Assembly: GCA_030834125.1 (NCBI GenBank)
Contig: JAURFW010000011.1
Span: 1-64,000 of the forward strand
Length of the DNA: 64,000 nt
Direction of reading: 5' to 3'
Source of the DNA: Bacteroidota bacterium
GTDB taxonomy: Bacteria; Bacteroidota; Bacteroidia; NS11-12g; UBA955
A model generated the notes under the pieces. That model had not been told where the DNA came from and searched no databases. It saw only the letters and a program-made list of their open reading frames with translations. How positions within the stretch are numbered: the first letter of the stretch is position 1; every line of letters begins with the position of its first letter. A program made the translations under genes and the position numbers. Shown piece after piece: positions 35,286-43,451 of this stretch.

Positions 35286-37622
35286 ATGTGGTTTAAAAAG
35301 CTAAATAAATACGGAGTAATTGGTTTGATTTTTTTTAGTACTGTTGGTATTGATGCCCAAATTATTCCTGTACGCTTAAGTCCTACTGTAACCGATATAA
35401 ATTTATTAGATTATATAGATTCTGCTGATTTAGATGCTGTAGATTACAATATATTAGAGGTAAGTGATCGTACCTTGATAAACTCAACCAATTTTCAAAT
35501 CGAGCGTGACAATGCAGTCATTAATATTAATAAGATAGGAACTCAATTAATGCCAATGTATGTTTTAAGAATTAAAGCAAATGGTAAAAATAGTTTTGTA
35601 CCGCTTATTAGTTCCAGCAAGAGAAACTTTATTTTTAAATTACCGGATTCCAATCATAAGTATAAATCTGTTAAGGTTAAGGGTACATTTAATGCTTGGA
35701 CGGCATCAAATCTTGAATTAACGTACGAAGGGGGTGAATGGATGGGAACTTCACTGATTTCTCCTGGAATTGAGCAATATGTATTTGTAATTGATGGGAT
35801 AGAAAATATCGATCCTACGAATAAGTCAAAAGTGAACAATGGTTTTGGAGGATTTAATTCTGTTATCGAAACTAAGGAAGAAAAATTAGTAATTGAACCT
35901 TATGGTGTTAATGATAGTCAGGTAATTGTTAGTTGTAAAAATTCTGCAGACCTAGTTTCTTTATTCTGCTTTGATAGGGATTCAATTATTTTTCCTGAAT
36001 TGATTTCAAATGGTGGCGATTTTTTAGCCTTATTTAGTGTCCCTAAAAAAGATGGATACAATCAATTAAGGATTTGGGCACAATCCTCAAAAGCTTTGAG
36101 TAACGATATTTGGTCGCCAATTTTGGATGGAAGGGTTATCATTAATTCTGAGGTTTTTGGTAGAGTTAAAGATCCTCGATCTATGATCATTTACAATCCG
36201 ATGATTGATAGATTTCATAACGGGAATATATCAAACGATTATAAAATTAATAGCGATTCGGTAAATTCTAAAGTGGATTATTTTGGTGGTGATATGGCAG
36301 GAATTCAGCAAAAGTTAAAAGAAGGATATTTTAAAAAACTTGGTGTGAATACTCTATGGATATCGCCGGTAATAGAGAACCCTTTTGAACCATGGGGACA
36401 ATGGCTAAAACCAAGAACAAAATTTTCAGGCTATCATGGATATTGGCCTATTTCTTTAACCAAGGTTGATCCACGATTTGGCGGTGAAAAGGATTTTAAT
36501 GAATTAATTAACTCTGTGCACCAATCAAAAATGAGAATCCTAGTAGATTATGTGGCTCATCACATACATCAAGACCACCCATTATATGAAACGCATCCCG
36601 AATGGTTTACTTCTTTAAATTTGGAGAACGGTAAGTTGAATATGCAACTTTGGGATGAGCAAAGATTAACCACATGGTTCGATACTTTCCTTCCCACATT
36701 TAACTTTTTCAATTCAGCTGCTGTAAATGCACTTTCTGACAGTGCTATGTACTGGGTTAATTCATTTGAAATTGATGGTTTTCGTCATGACGCTACAAAA
36801 CATATCCCAAATCCATTTTGGAGAAGTTTAACTTATAAGATTAAAAAATCTCAACGTCAGAAACTAAATTTTTTCCAAATAGGAGAGACTTATGGAACTC
36901 CAGAGTTGATTTCTTCTTATTTAGGTAATGGATTACTGAATTCACAGTTTGATTTTAATATTTATGATGCCGCTGTTGCTGCTTTTAAGTCGGAAAATGG
37001 GGGGTGTAAACACTTAACACAAACCATTAATAGCTCCTTGAAGTGGTATGGTTCAAATCATATGATGGGTAATATTACTGGTAATCAGGATAGACCTCGT
37101 TTTGTTTCCAAAGCGGATGGAAGTATAAAGGATAATGAAGATGGCAAACAAGCGGGCTGGGATAATGATATAATAGTAAGAAATGATAATGCCTATGAAA
37201 AGTTACAAAACCTTATGGCATTCAATATTATGTTACCAGGAATTCCAGTTATTTACTATGGCGATGAAATAGGAATGCCGGGAGGTAATGATCCGGACAA
37301 TAGAAGAATGATGAGATTTGATTCAGCACTTACGAAACAAGAAAAAGAAAACTTAAATACGTTCACTAGATTGTTGAAAATAAGAAATCAATCAATTGCT
37401 TTGCAAGCTGGTAGTACAAAAGTTTCAAACCCTGATGACAATACCTTAATTATTAGGCGAAAATATTTTGATATCGAGGAGATCGTATTCGTATTCTACA
37501 ACGGAAAAGAAAAAAGAGAATTAGATCAAATTAAAAAGAACTTTGCTTCTTACGATATGATTTTTGAAAATCAACTTAATAATAGCTTCAGTTTTACTGC
37601 TATATATCGAACTAAAAAATAA
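35286..37622 (+). CDS. secreted GH13 alpha-amylase-family protein with N-terminal domains
   Basis: 778 residues from the ATG at 35286, which opens a signal peptide (MWFKKLNKYGVIGLIFFSTV, cleavage near IDA-Q). Upstream in-frame codons add an unlikely cytoplasmic extension. N-terminal beta domains include a CBM48-like piece (KVKGTFNAWTASNLELTYEGG, about 140-160). The GH13 barrel follows: ILVDYVAHHIHQDHP (region I), DGFRHDATKH with nucleophile D502, QIGETY with acid/base E534, and TGNQDRPR with D602. Region I has H in place of N, and region IV has Gln601 where His is usual. It probably hydrolyses alpha-glucans or maltodextrins in the periplasm or at the surface; no sorting domain is seen. Confidence 0.9.
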   Translation: MWFKKLNKYGVIGLIFFSTVGIDAQIIPVRLSPTVTDINLLDYIDSADLDAVDYNILEVSDRTLINSTNFQIERDNAVININKIGTQLMPMYVLRIKANGKNSFVPLISSSKRNFIFKLPDSNHKYKSVKVKGTFNAWTASNLELTYEGGEWMGTSLISPGIEQYVFVIDGIENIDPTNKSKVNNGFGGFNSVIETKEEKLVIEPYGVNDSQVIVSCKNSADLVSLFCFDRDSIIFPELISNGGDFLALFSVPKKDGYNQLRIWAQSSKALSNDIWSPILDGRVIINSEVFGRVKDPRSMIIYNPMIDRFHNGNISNDYKINSDSVNSKVDYFGGDMAGIQQKLKEGYFKKLGVNTLWISPVIENPFEPWGQWLKPRTKFSGYHGYWPISLTKVDPRFGGEKDFNELINSVHQSKMRILVDYVAHHIHQDHPLYETHPEWFTSLNLENGKLNMQLWDEQRLTTWFDTFLPTFNFFNSAAVNALSDSAMYWVNSFEIDGFRHDATKHIPNPFWRSLTYKIKKSQRQKLNFFQIGETYGTPELISSYLGNGLLNSQFDFNIYDAAVAAFKSENGGCKHLTQTINSSLKWYGSNHMMGNITGNQDRPRFVSKADGSIKDNEDGKQAGWDNDIIVRNDNAYEKLQNLMAFNIMLPGIPVIYYGDEIGMPGGNDPDNRRMMRFDSALTKQEKENLNTFTRLLKIRNQSIALQAGSTKVSNPDDNTLIIRRKYFDIEEIVFVFYNGKEKRELDQIKKNFASYDMIFENQLNNSFSFTAIYRTKK

Positions 37623-37724
37623 TTCGGCGAGAATGGTGTTAAGTTAGAACCTATAATCAATTTCTGTGTATTCCATCAAGAGGTAACTGTTTCAGTGCTT
37701 TAAAAAATCAATTTTGACGATTAC

Positions 37725-37757
37725 TTGTTCAATTCATAATTACACAAGTTAATTTTG
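37725..37757 (+). promoter_or_regulatory. promoter of the metallophosphoesterase gene (TTG, 22 bases, TAATTTTG)
   Basis: TTG (37725-37727), 22 bases, TAATTTTG (37750-37757), ending 9 bases before the ATG at 37767. Both elements and the spacing fit the Bacteroidota consensus. Confidence 0.6.
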
Positions 37758-37766
37758 TCTGTCGAG

Positions 37767-39026
37767 ATGTTTAAAAGTAAAGTAGTTGGTTTCATGTTTT
37801 TTGCCCTTTTGTTTATACTTCTGGATGTGTATACTTGGCAGGGAGTCAGAGTTTTAATTAAAAACTCAGAAAGTTGGGTTAAAAAATTAATAGCAATAAT
37901 TTACTGGGGATATTCAGTGGCTCTGATAGTTTTTATGGGATTAATGAGATCTTCTAAGCTTGATTTGAATCCGATTACCATTAGATTTATTGCAGGATTT
38001 ATCTTTAGTATTTTTATTGTGAAATTACTTTGGGTAATTTTCTTAATTCTGGATGATGGAATAAGAGTGATAAAATGGTTTTGGTTCGATATAACTGCAA
38101 ATTCTAAAATTCAAGGAGTAGAGTCACAAGCGAATGGAGGAATAACAAGGTCTAAGTTCTTAACGTATTTAGGTTTAGGAGTGGGAGCACTGTTTTTTGG
38201 ATCAGCAGTATGGGGAGTATTTAAAGGTGCACACAATTATATTATCCGAAGGCGAAAGTTGAAATTAAAGAATCTTCCTGAAAGTTTTAAAGGGTTAAAA
38301 ATTGTACAAATTTCTGATATACATAGTGGAAGTTTTTGGGACTGGGATGCCGTAATTAAAGGAATTGATTTAATTAATGAACAAAAGCCTGATATGGTTT
38401 TTTTTACTGGTGATTTAGTAAATGATACTGCAAAAGAAGCTCTTCCATGGATTGATATTTTTAAAGAAATTAAAGCACCTATGGGTGTGTACTCAATACT
38501 GGGTAATCATGATTACGGCGATTATGTTATTTGGGATAATCCTAAAGAAAAACTCAAAAACATGGAATTAATGTATCAAAATCATAAGCAATTAGGGTGG
38601 GATTTATTGCTTGATGAACATAGGGTATTAGAAAAAAATGGAGAGAAAATTGCTATAATAGGAATACAGAATTGGAGTGAAAAAGGCCGTTTCCCTAAAT
38701 ATGGGAATTTAGAAAAATCTATAAAAGGATTGGATGATAATATTAACGTGAAGCTTCTATTGAGTCATGACCCTAGCCATTGGCGTGCTCAGGTACTGGA
38801 AAAAACCGATATTGATGCCACGTTCAGTGGGCATACTCACGGAATGCAGTTTGGTATAGATTCAAAATTTTATAGATGGAGCCCTGTAAAGTATTTGTAT
38901 AAAGAGTGGATTGATATATACTCGGAAAATAACCAATACCTATATGTTAATAGAGGGTTTGGTTATCTAGGTTATCCTGGAAGAATGGGTATTTATCCAG
39001 AAATAACAGTATTTACTTTAGTATAA
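37767..39026 (+). CDS. membrane-anchored metallophosphoesterase (YkuE-like)
   Basis: 419 residues from the ATG at 37767; the in-frame TTG at 37755 is part of the promoter box. Four hydrophobic segments occupy about 1-165. A calcineurin-like domain follows (about 175-419) with the metal motifs VQISDIHSG, FTGDLVND, LGNHDYGD, LLSHDP and SGHTHGMQFG. Relatives hydrolyse phosphoesters such as UDP-sugars or lipid phosphates; the substrate is not predicted. The gene stands alone with its own promoter and is followed by a hairpin shared with htpG. Confidence 0.93.
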   Translation: MFKSKVVGFMFFALLFILLDVYTWQGVRVLIKNSESWVKKLIAIIYWGYSVALIVFMGLMRSSKLDLNPITIRFIAGFIFSIFIVKLLWVIFLILDDGIRVIKWFWFDITANSKIQGVESQANGGITRSKFLTYLGLGVGALFFGSAVWGVFKGAHNYIIRRRKLKLKNLPESFKGLKIVQISDIHSGSFWDWDAVIKGIDLINEQKPDMVFFTGDLVNDTAKEALPWIDIFKEIKAPMGVYSILGNHDYGDYVIWDNPKEKLKNMELMYQNHKQLGWDLLLDEHRVLEKNGEKIAIIGIQNWSEKGRFPKYGNLEKSIKGLDDNINVKLLLSHDPSHWRAQVLEKTDIDATFSGHTHGMQFGIDSKFYRWSPVKYLYKEWIDIYSENNQYLYVNRGFGYLGYPGRMGIYPEITVFTLV

Positions 39027-39045
39027 AAAAAGGGACCCTTTTTTT
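39025..39045. terminator. bidirectional terminator between the metallophosphoesterase gene and htpG
   Basis: AAAAAAAGGG at 39025-39034 and CCCTTTTTTT at 39036-39045. The stem is about 9 bp with a 3-base loop, and there are T runs in both directions. It overlaps the stop codon of the plus-strand gene. Confidence 0.65.
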
Positions 39046-39065
39046 ATAGATTTTTTTGGTTTACT

Positions 39066-40877
39066 CTAATTGATAGAGTTTTTTACCTTTTGGATAAATC
39101 TTTCTAGATCGTTTCCAGCAAGTAAACCTTTTTCGAGTAAGGCAATATCTAAAAAGTGTTGGATATAGTTTGATTGTTCTTCAGCAGCTTTATTCAATGT
39201 ATTACTCGCGACTTCACTGTTTGAATTTACCACCAGCGTTTTCTTGTTCATACCCAAGTCTCCAAAAGGCATTGATTGCCCCATTTTTGCATATTCTTCC
39301 ATTCTTCTTTCCCATTCGTTCTTATGGATACTTATAAAATCTTGTTGTGGTGGCAGAGATTCGATTTTTATATCGAAAGACGCCTCATTTACTAATGATT
39401 TAACTACTTTTTCTAGTTCTTCTTGTTGTTCTTTTGATAATACACTTTCAATCGTTTCATCCTTCTCAATTAACTGATTTATTGGTGCACTATCTACGCC
39501 TTTAAATTTAACTTTCTCAAACTTTCCTTCGGCAAATCCGGCAAAATGTACATCTAGCGGTCCTTCTAATACAACAACTTCATAACCTGCATTTTGAGCA
39601 GCTTTAATACTCATGTGTTGAGCTTTTATATCAGTAGTATAAAGGATTATAGTTTCATCGTTTTTATCAGTTTGATTAGTCTTACAATGATTAATCCACT
39701 CTTCAATGGTATATAACTTCTCTTCAGTAGTTTTTACCAAGCAATAATCCTTCATTCTATCAGCGAACTTTTCATCTGATAGCATACCATATTTTACAAT
39801 GAGGTCGAGATATTCCCATTTATTTTGGTATTCTTCTCTATCAGCCTTGAATATTTCTTGTAACTTATCACTAACTTTTTTCGATATATGTGCAGTGATT
39901 TTTTTAACATTTGAGTCACTTTGTAATGCGCTTCTGCTCACATTTAATGGAATATCAGGAGAGTCTACTACACCTTGTAATAGTACTAAAAACTCGGGTA
40001 ATACATCTTTTACATCCTCAGTAACGAATACTTGATTACTGTATAATTGTACTCTATCTTTTCTGTTATCTAATGCTTGGTTAATTTTAGGGAAATAAAG
40101 TACACCATTGAGATTAAAAGGAAAGTCGGTGTTGATATGGATGTGAAATAAAGGAGCTTCCTGCATTGGATAAAGCTCTTCAAAGAATTTTGTGTAGTCT
40201 TCAGTATTTAATTCACTTGGTTTTTTCTTCCATAGAGGATCAGGATTATTTATTGTTTCTCCCTCAAATTCAATTGGTATAGGTAAAAAACGACAGTATT
40301 TACGGAGTAATTCTTTTATTTTCCATTGCGATAAGTAAGTCTCAGAATCTTCGTCTGTTAAATGTAGAATGATATCTGTACCTCTTCTTTTACGCTTAGC
40401 TTTATCCATTGAATAAGAAGTTGTCCCATCACAATTCCATTTAACTACTTCAGCGTCTTTCTTAAACGATTTGGAGATTATAGTAACTTCTTTTGCCACC
40501 ATAAAAGCTGAGTAGAAACCAAGACCAAAATGCCCGATCATTTGTTCTGGGTCTTTATCTTTCCATTTTTCTACAAACTCCGTTGCTCCTGAAAATGCAA
40601 GTTGAGTTATGTATTTTTCAATTTCTTCTTCAGTCATACCCACACCATAATCTGATATGGTTAAGGTTTTCTTCTTATCGTCAATTTTTACTTCTACTTT
40701 CAGTTCCCCTAAATTGCCTGATGCCTCACCAATGCGATTAAGAGTTTGAATTTTTTTTGTGGCATCTACAGCATTACTTACTAATTCCCTAATAAAAATC
40801 TCTTGATCAGTGTAAAGGAACTTTTTAATGATTGGGAAAATATTTTCGGATTGTACGGAAATTTGACCTGTTCTCAT
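39066..40877 (-). CDS. htpG: molecular chaperone HtpG (Hsp90)
   Basis: 603 residues (E. coli 624). The N-terminal GHKL ATPase domain has FIRELVSNAVDATKK (about 27-41), ISDYGVGMT, GHFGLGFYSAFMV and RRGTDIILHL. Middle and C-terminal dimerisation domains follow, with LNVSRSALQSD. It acts as a cytosolic ATP-dependent chaperone. A partial promoter-like sequence (ACACTTTG) lies just upstream. No CIRCE element was seen. Confidence 0.98.
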   Translation of the reverse strand: MRTGQISVQSENIFPIIKKFLYTDQEIFIRELVSNAVDATKKIQTLNRIGEASGNLGELKVEVKIDDKKKTLTISDYGVGMTEEEIEKYITQLAFSGATEFVEKWKDKDPEQMIGHFGLGFYSAFMVAKEVTIISKSFKKDAEVVKWNCDGTTSYSMDKAKRKRRGTDIILHLTDEDSETYLSQWKIKELLRKYCRFLPIPIEFEGETINNPDPLWKKKPSELNTEDYTKFFEELYPMQEAPLFHIHINTDFPFNLNGVLYFPKINQALDNRKDRVQLYSNQVFVTEDVKDVLPEFLVLLQGVVDSPDIPLNVSRSALQSDSNVKKITAHISKKVSDKLQEIFKADREEYQNKWEYLDLIVKYGMLSDEKFADRMKDYCLVKTTEEKLYTIEEWINHCKTNQTDKNDETIILYTTDIKAQHMSIKAAQNAGYEVVVLEGPLDVHFAGFAEGKFEKVKFKGVDSAPINQLIEKDETIESVLSKEQQEELEKVVKSLVNEASFDIKIESLPPQQDFISIHKNEWERRMEEYAKMGQSMPFGDLGMNKKTLVVNSNSEVASNTLNKAAEEQSNYIQHFLDIALLEKGLLAGNDLERFIQKVKNSIN

Positions 40878-40989
40878 GCCTATCGATACTCAAAGTGTAT
40901 TCCAATTAATGAAGTAGGAAAAATTGTCATGATTTTAACTTTAAAATCCGAAATTATGTCAGTATTAACTTTTGTTTTTACTTTGTGAT

Positions 40990-41493
40990 GTGGCATGGCA
41001 GAAGAAACCTACCTTCCTAACCCCTGAAAAAGTTTTACAAAAACTTGAGAAGTATTGCGTCTATCAAGAGCGAAGTCAATTACAAGTAGAAAATAAATGT
41101 CGTGAATATGGAATGACAGCAGAAGAAACGGGTCAAATTTTGGTTGATTTAATTCAATCTAATTTTATTAATGAGGAGCGGTTTGCTTTAGCTTATGTAA
41201 AAGGAAAGTTTAATCAAAAAAACTGGGGACCCAAAAAGATTGAAATAGGTTTGAAGCAAGCTGGGATTAGAAAGTCTCTAATAGATAGAGCCTTAAGTAG
41301 TATAGTTGATGACCAACAAGCGAATAAAATTGAGAAACTTGCTAGAAAAAAAATTAAATTAATGGGATATTCCAATGAGGGATCATTATCAGAACTTAAG
41401 TCACAATTAAACTTTTTAGAACAGCAAAAGGTTATGAAATATTTATTTCAAAAAGGGTACCTTTTGGATGAAATTAATAAGGTATTTAGTTGA
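40990..41493 (+). CDS. recX: RecX-family regulator
   Basis: 167 residues if started at the GTG at 40990 (VAWQKKPTFLTPEKVLQKLEKYC). The only other in-frame upstream start is a TTG at 40972 in a T-rich promoter-like stretch, and there is no in-frame ATG before codon 40. Three helical repeats of the RecX type are visible: CVYQERSQLQVENKCREYGM, then FINEERFALAYVKGKFNQKNWGPKKI, then a weaker third. RecX binds RecA and limits filament growth. recA is not nearby. The last 8 bases overlap the end of the opposite gene. Confidence 0.9.
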   Translation: MAWQKKPTFLTPEKVLQKLEKYCVYQERSQLQVENKCREYGMTAEETGQILVDLIQSNFINEERFALAYVKGKFNQKNWGPKKIEIGLKQAGIRKSLIDRALSSIVDDQQANKIEKLARKKIKLMGYSNEGSLSELKSQLNFLEQQKVMKYLFQKGYLLDEINKVFS

Positions 41494-42286
41494 TAGGTTT
41501 TAAGGAAGCATTATCAGAAATACTTCCACGCATGGTTAAAGGAATTCTAAACTCGCTCATCAAGAGATTTCCTGTTAATTCCATTTGGTAGAATAATTTA
41601 GTTATTAGGTTGTTATTTAAATCCACTTGAATATTACCATTAGATGTTCCTACAACTGTTTGTTCAGACTCAACTCCAGAAAAATTAGTTTTTGTCGTGT
41701 AATCCATTTCTTGGTTAACGGTAAAATATCCAATATTAGCAACCACGCTATCGAAGGTGTAATTTATTATACCATACTGATTGTATGATGAGTCTATCCA
41801 AGAATCTCCAATGTTTCGAGCAATATCTGTATTTATGAAAACTCCGTAAGGTAAACCTTCTTGCATACCAGAAACAGGATTAGCTTTCAATGCTTCAATT
41901 ATATCTGGACTCCCTTCAACGGATTTAATTATGCCTTTTTCGCCGAGTTTTAGGGTGAAGTTTAGTTCACCCTCAAGAGGGGTGATTTGATCCATTCCTG
42001 AATCTAGATAAACTACAACATTAGTTTTTTGTGTACCTTCATGAACTGCAGTTTGTATTTGGTTTTCAATTTCTCCTGTCAAGTCAATTGTATTTCGTGT
42101 GGTGTTCTTGAATCCGTTAACAAAATCAGTACCTAAATAAAGATAGTTTGTGGTCATATCCATAACCGTCTTTTTATAAATTTTTACTGAAGGAAAAAAC
42201 CCTTCTAAAGGCTTTAATATCTTCTGTTGTGCTGATAGAATACCAGAAAATGCAACTGCAACAACTAAACCAACAAACTTTTGCAT
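41486..42286 (-). CDS. exported protein of unknown function, DUF6263-like
   Basis: 266 residues with a signal peptide (MQKFVGLVVAVAFSGILSAQ). The rest is beta-rich, with repeated TG(E/N) turns and a pattern like DUF6263 periplasmic proteins, including the ending that compares a defined slope or tolerance (GNIQVDLNNNLITKLFY). I am not certain of the family. It has no lipobox, membrane helix or sorting domain. A perfect TAATTTTG box ends 4 bases before the ATG, with TTG 20 bases further upstream. Confidence 0.75.
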   Translation of the reverse strand: MQKFVGLVVAVAFSGILSAQQKILKPLEGFFPSVKIYKKTVMDMTTNYLYLGTDFVNGFKNTTRNTIDLTGEIENQIQTAVHEGTQKTNVVVYLDSGMDQITPLEGELNFTLKLGEKGIIKSVEGSPDIIEALKANPVSGMQEGLPYGVFINTDIARNIGDSWIDSSYNQYGIINYTFDSVVANIGYFTVNQEMDYTTKTNFSGVESEQTVVGTSNGNIQVDLNNNLITKLFYQMELTGNLLMSEFRIPLTMRGSISDNASLKPIN

Positions 42287-42290
42287 AAAC

Positions 42291-42321
42291 CAAAATTAAC
42301 TATTTTCAATCCACTCTACAA
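42291..42321 (-). promoter_or_regulatory. promoter of the DUF6263-like gene (TTG, 20 bases, TAATTTTG), leaderless spacing
   Basis: On the minus strand TTG (42321-42319), 20 bases, TAATTTTG (42298-42291), then 4 bases to the ATG at 42286. Confidence 0.6.
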
Positions 42322-42363
42322 GTCATTATTGTCATAAAAGACAAAATTATCTAAATAATTGAC

Positions 42364-43392
42364 CTATTTGAAATGATCCGCAGACATTTTCAACCATTGT
42401 AAGGCTGACGCACCTAATAATTTTTCTTGGATTATATCTGAAAATCCTGTTTCTTTTATTAATAGTCCAGGGATATCTTCACCCAATGGAAAAGGATAAT
42501 CGGTGCCTAAACAAACTTTGTCTGGCCCAACTAAATCAACAATATACTCCAACATTTTAGGATCGTGAACAAGGCTATCTAACCAAAATTGTCCCAGGTA
42601 CTTTTTAGGGTTATGTATATTATCTACTGCAACTAAATCCGGTCTCGCTTTCCAACCGTGTTCAATTCTTCCAATAGTTGCAGGAAATGCTCCACCACCA
42701 TGCGCAAAAGCTACTCTTAGATTTGGTAGCCTTTCAAAGATCCCTCCAAAAATAAGTGAACTAACAGCTAAGGAAGTTTCAGCTGGCATACCAACGAGCC
42801 AGGGTAACCAGTAATCAGGCATTTTCTTTTTCGCAGAATACCACCATGGATGAATGAATAACGCCATATCTAGATCTTGCATTGCTTCAAAAATTGGGAA
42901 TAGTGATGGGTCATTTAAGTTTAAATCATTAACATGTGATCCTATTTGAACTCCTTTTAGACCTATTTTCTTGCATCTTTTTAATTCTTGAATTGCTAAC
43001 TCAGTGTGTTGCATTGGAATTGTACCTAATCCCACAAATCTCCTGGGGTATTTAACACAAATCTCAGCAATATGATCGTTTAGAAATTTGGATATTTCCA
43101 ACGTGTGTTTTGGTTCTGCCCAATATGAAAACATTACTGGAATAGTACTTAATACTTGTACATCTACCGGAACTTGGTTGCATTCATGAATTCTTTGTTC
43201 TGCACTCCAACAGTTATTTTCAATTTCTCGAAAAAACTCGCCATCCATCATCATTCTTGCGCAGCAAGGTTTATGATGCTCAAGTGATACAAATTCACCA
43301 TATCCAAATTTTTCTTTCCATTGTGGTAGGTTTTCTGGTATGATGTGAGTGTGAATGTCTATCGTTAGAAAGCGAGATTTCGATTGTTCCAT
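42364..43392 (-). CDS. 2-amino-3-carboxymuconate-6-semialdehyde decarboxylase
   Basis: 342 residues; amidohydrolase superfamily, ACMSD type. It removes CO2 from aminocarboxymuconate semialdehyde in tryptophan (kynurenine) breakdown and diverts it from quinolinate. Zinc-site motifs: DIHTHIIP (about 13-20), MALFIHPWWYS, FAHGGGAFPATIGRIEHGW and CLGTDYPFPLGE. The match to ACMSD is good, but no other kynurenine gene lies in the window. A TATTTTTG box ends 4 bases before the ATG; the permease gene is divergent. Confidence 0.92.
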   Translation of the reverse strand: MEQSKSRFLTIDIHTHIIPENLPQWKEKFGYGEFVSLEHHKPCCARMMMDGEFFREIENNCWSAEQRIHECNQVPVDVQVLSTIPVMFSYWAEPKHTLEISKFLNDHIAEICVKYPRRFVGLGTIPMQHTELAIQELKRCKKIGLKGVQIGSHVNDLNLNDPSLFPIFEAMQDLDMALFIHPWWYSAKKKMPDYWLPWLVGMPAETSLAVSSLIFGGIFERLPNLRVAFAHGGGAFPATIGRIEHGWKARPDLVAVDNIHNPKKYLGQFWLDSLVHDPKMLEYIVDLVGPDKVCLGTDYPFPLGEDIPGLLIKETGFSDIIQEKLLGASALQWLKMSADHFK

Positions 43393-43396
43393 TGAG

Positions 43397-43404
43397 CAAA
43401 AATA
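43397..43404 (-). promoter_or_regulatory. -7 promoter element of the ACMSD gene, leaderless spacing
   Basis: TATTTTTG on the minus strand, ending 4 bases before the ATG at 43392. No -33 TTG at usual distance. Confidence 0.55.
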
Positions 43405-43451
43405 AAGTAATACTTAAAAAGCTTGATTTTTTTTACGTTTTTTGAACTTGG

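Noticed and set aside
35108-35296. 62-codon ATG frame filling the gap between the EEP and amylase genes
   Set aside because: It overlaps the amylase start, has no recognisable feature except one hydrophobic stretch, and looks like random AT-rich open frame; I did not list it.
37623-37724. possible small RNA in the gap before the metallophosphoesterase gene
   Set aside because: No hairpin with T run and no promoter separate from that of the gene could be seen in this gap.
40878-40989. heat-shock operator (CIRCE) upstream of htpG
   Set aside because: The 9-base inverted repeat with 9-base spacer that defines CIRCE is absent from this gap.
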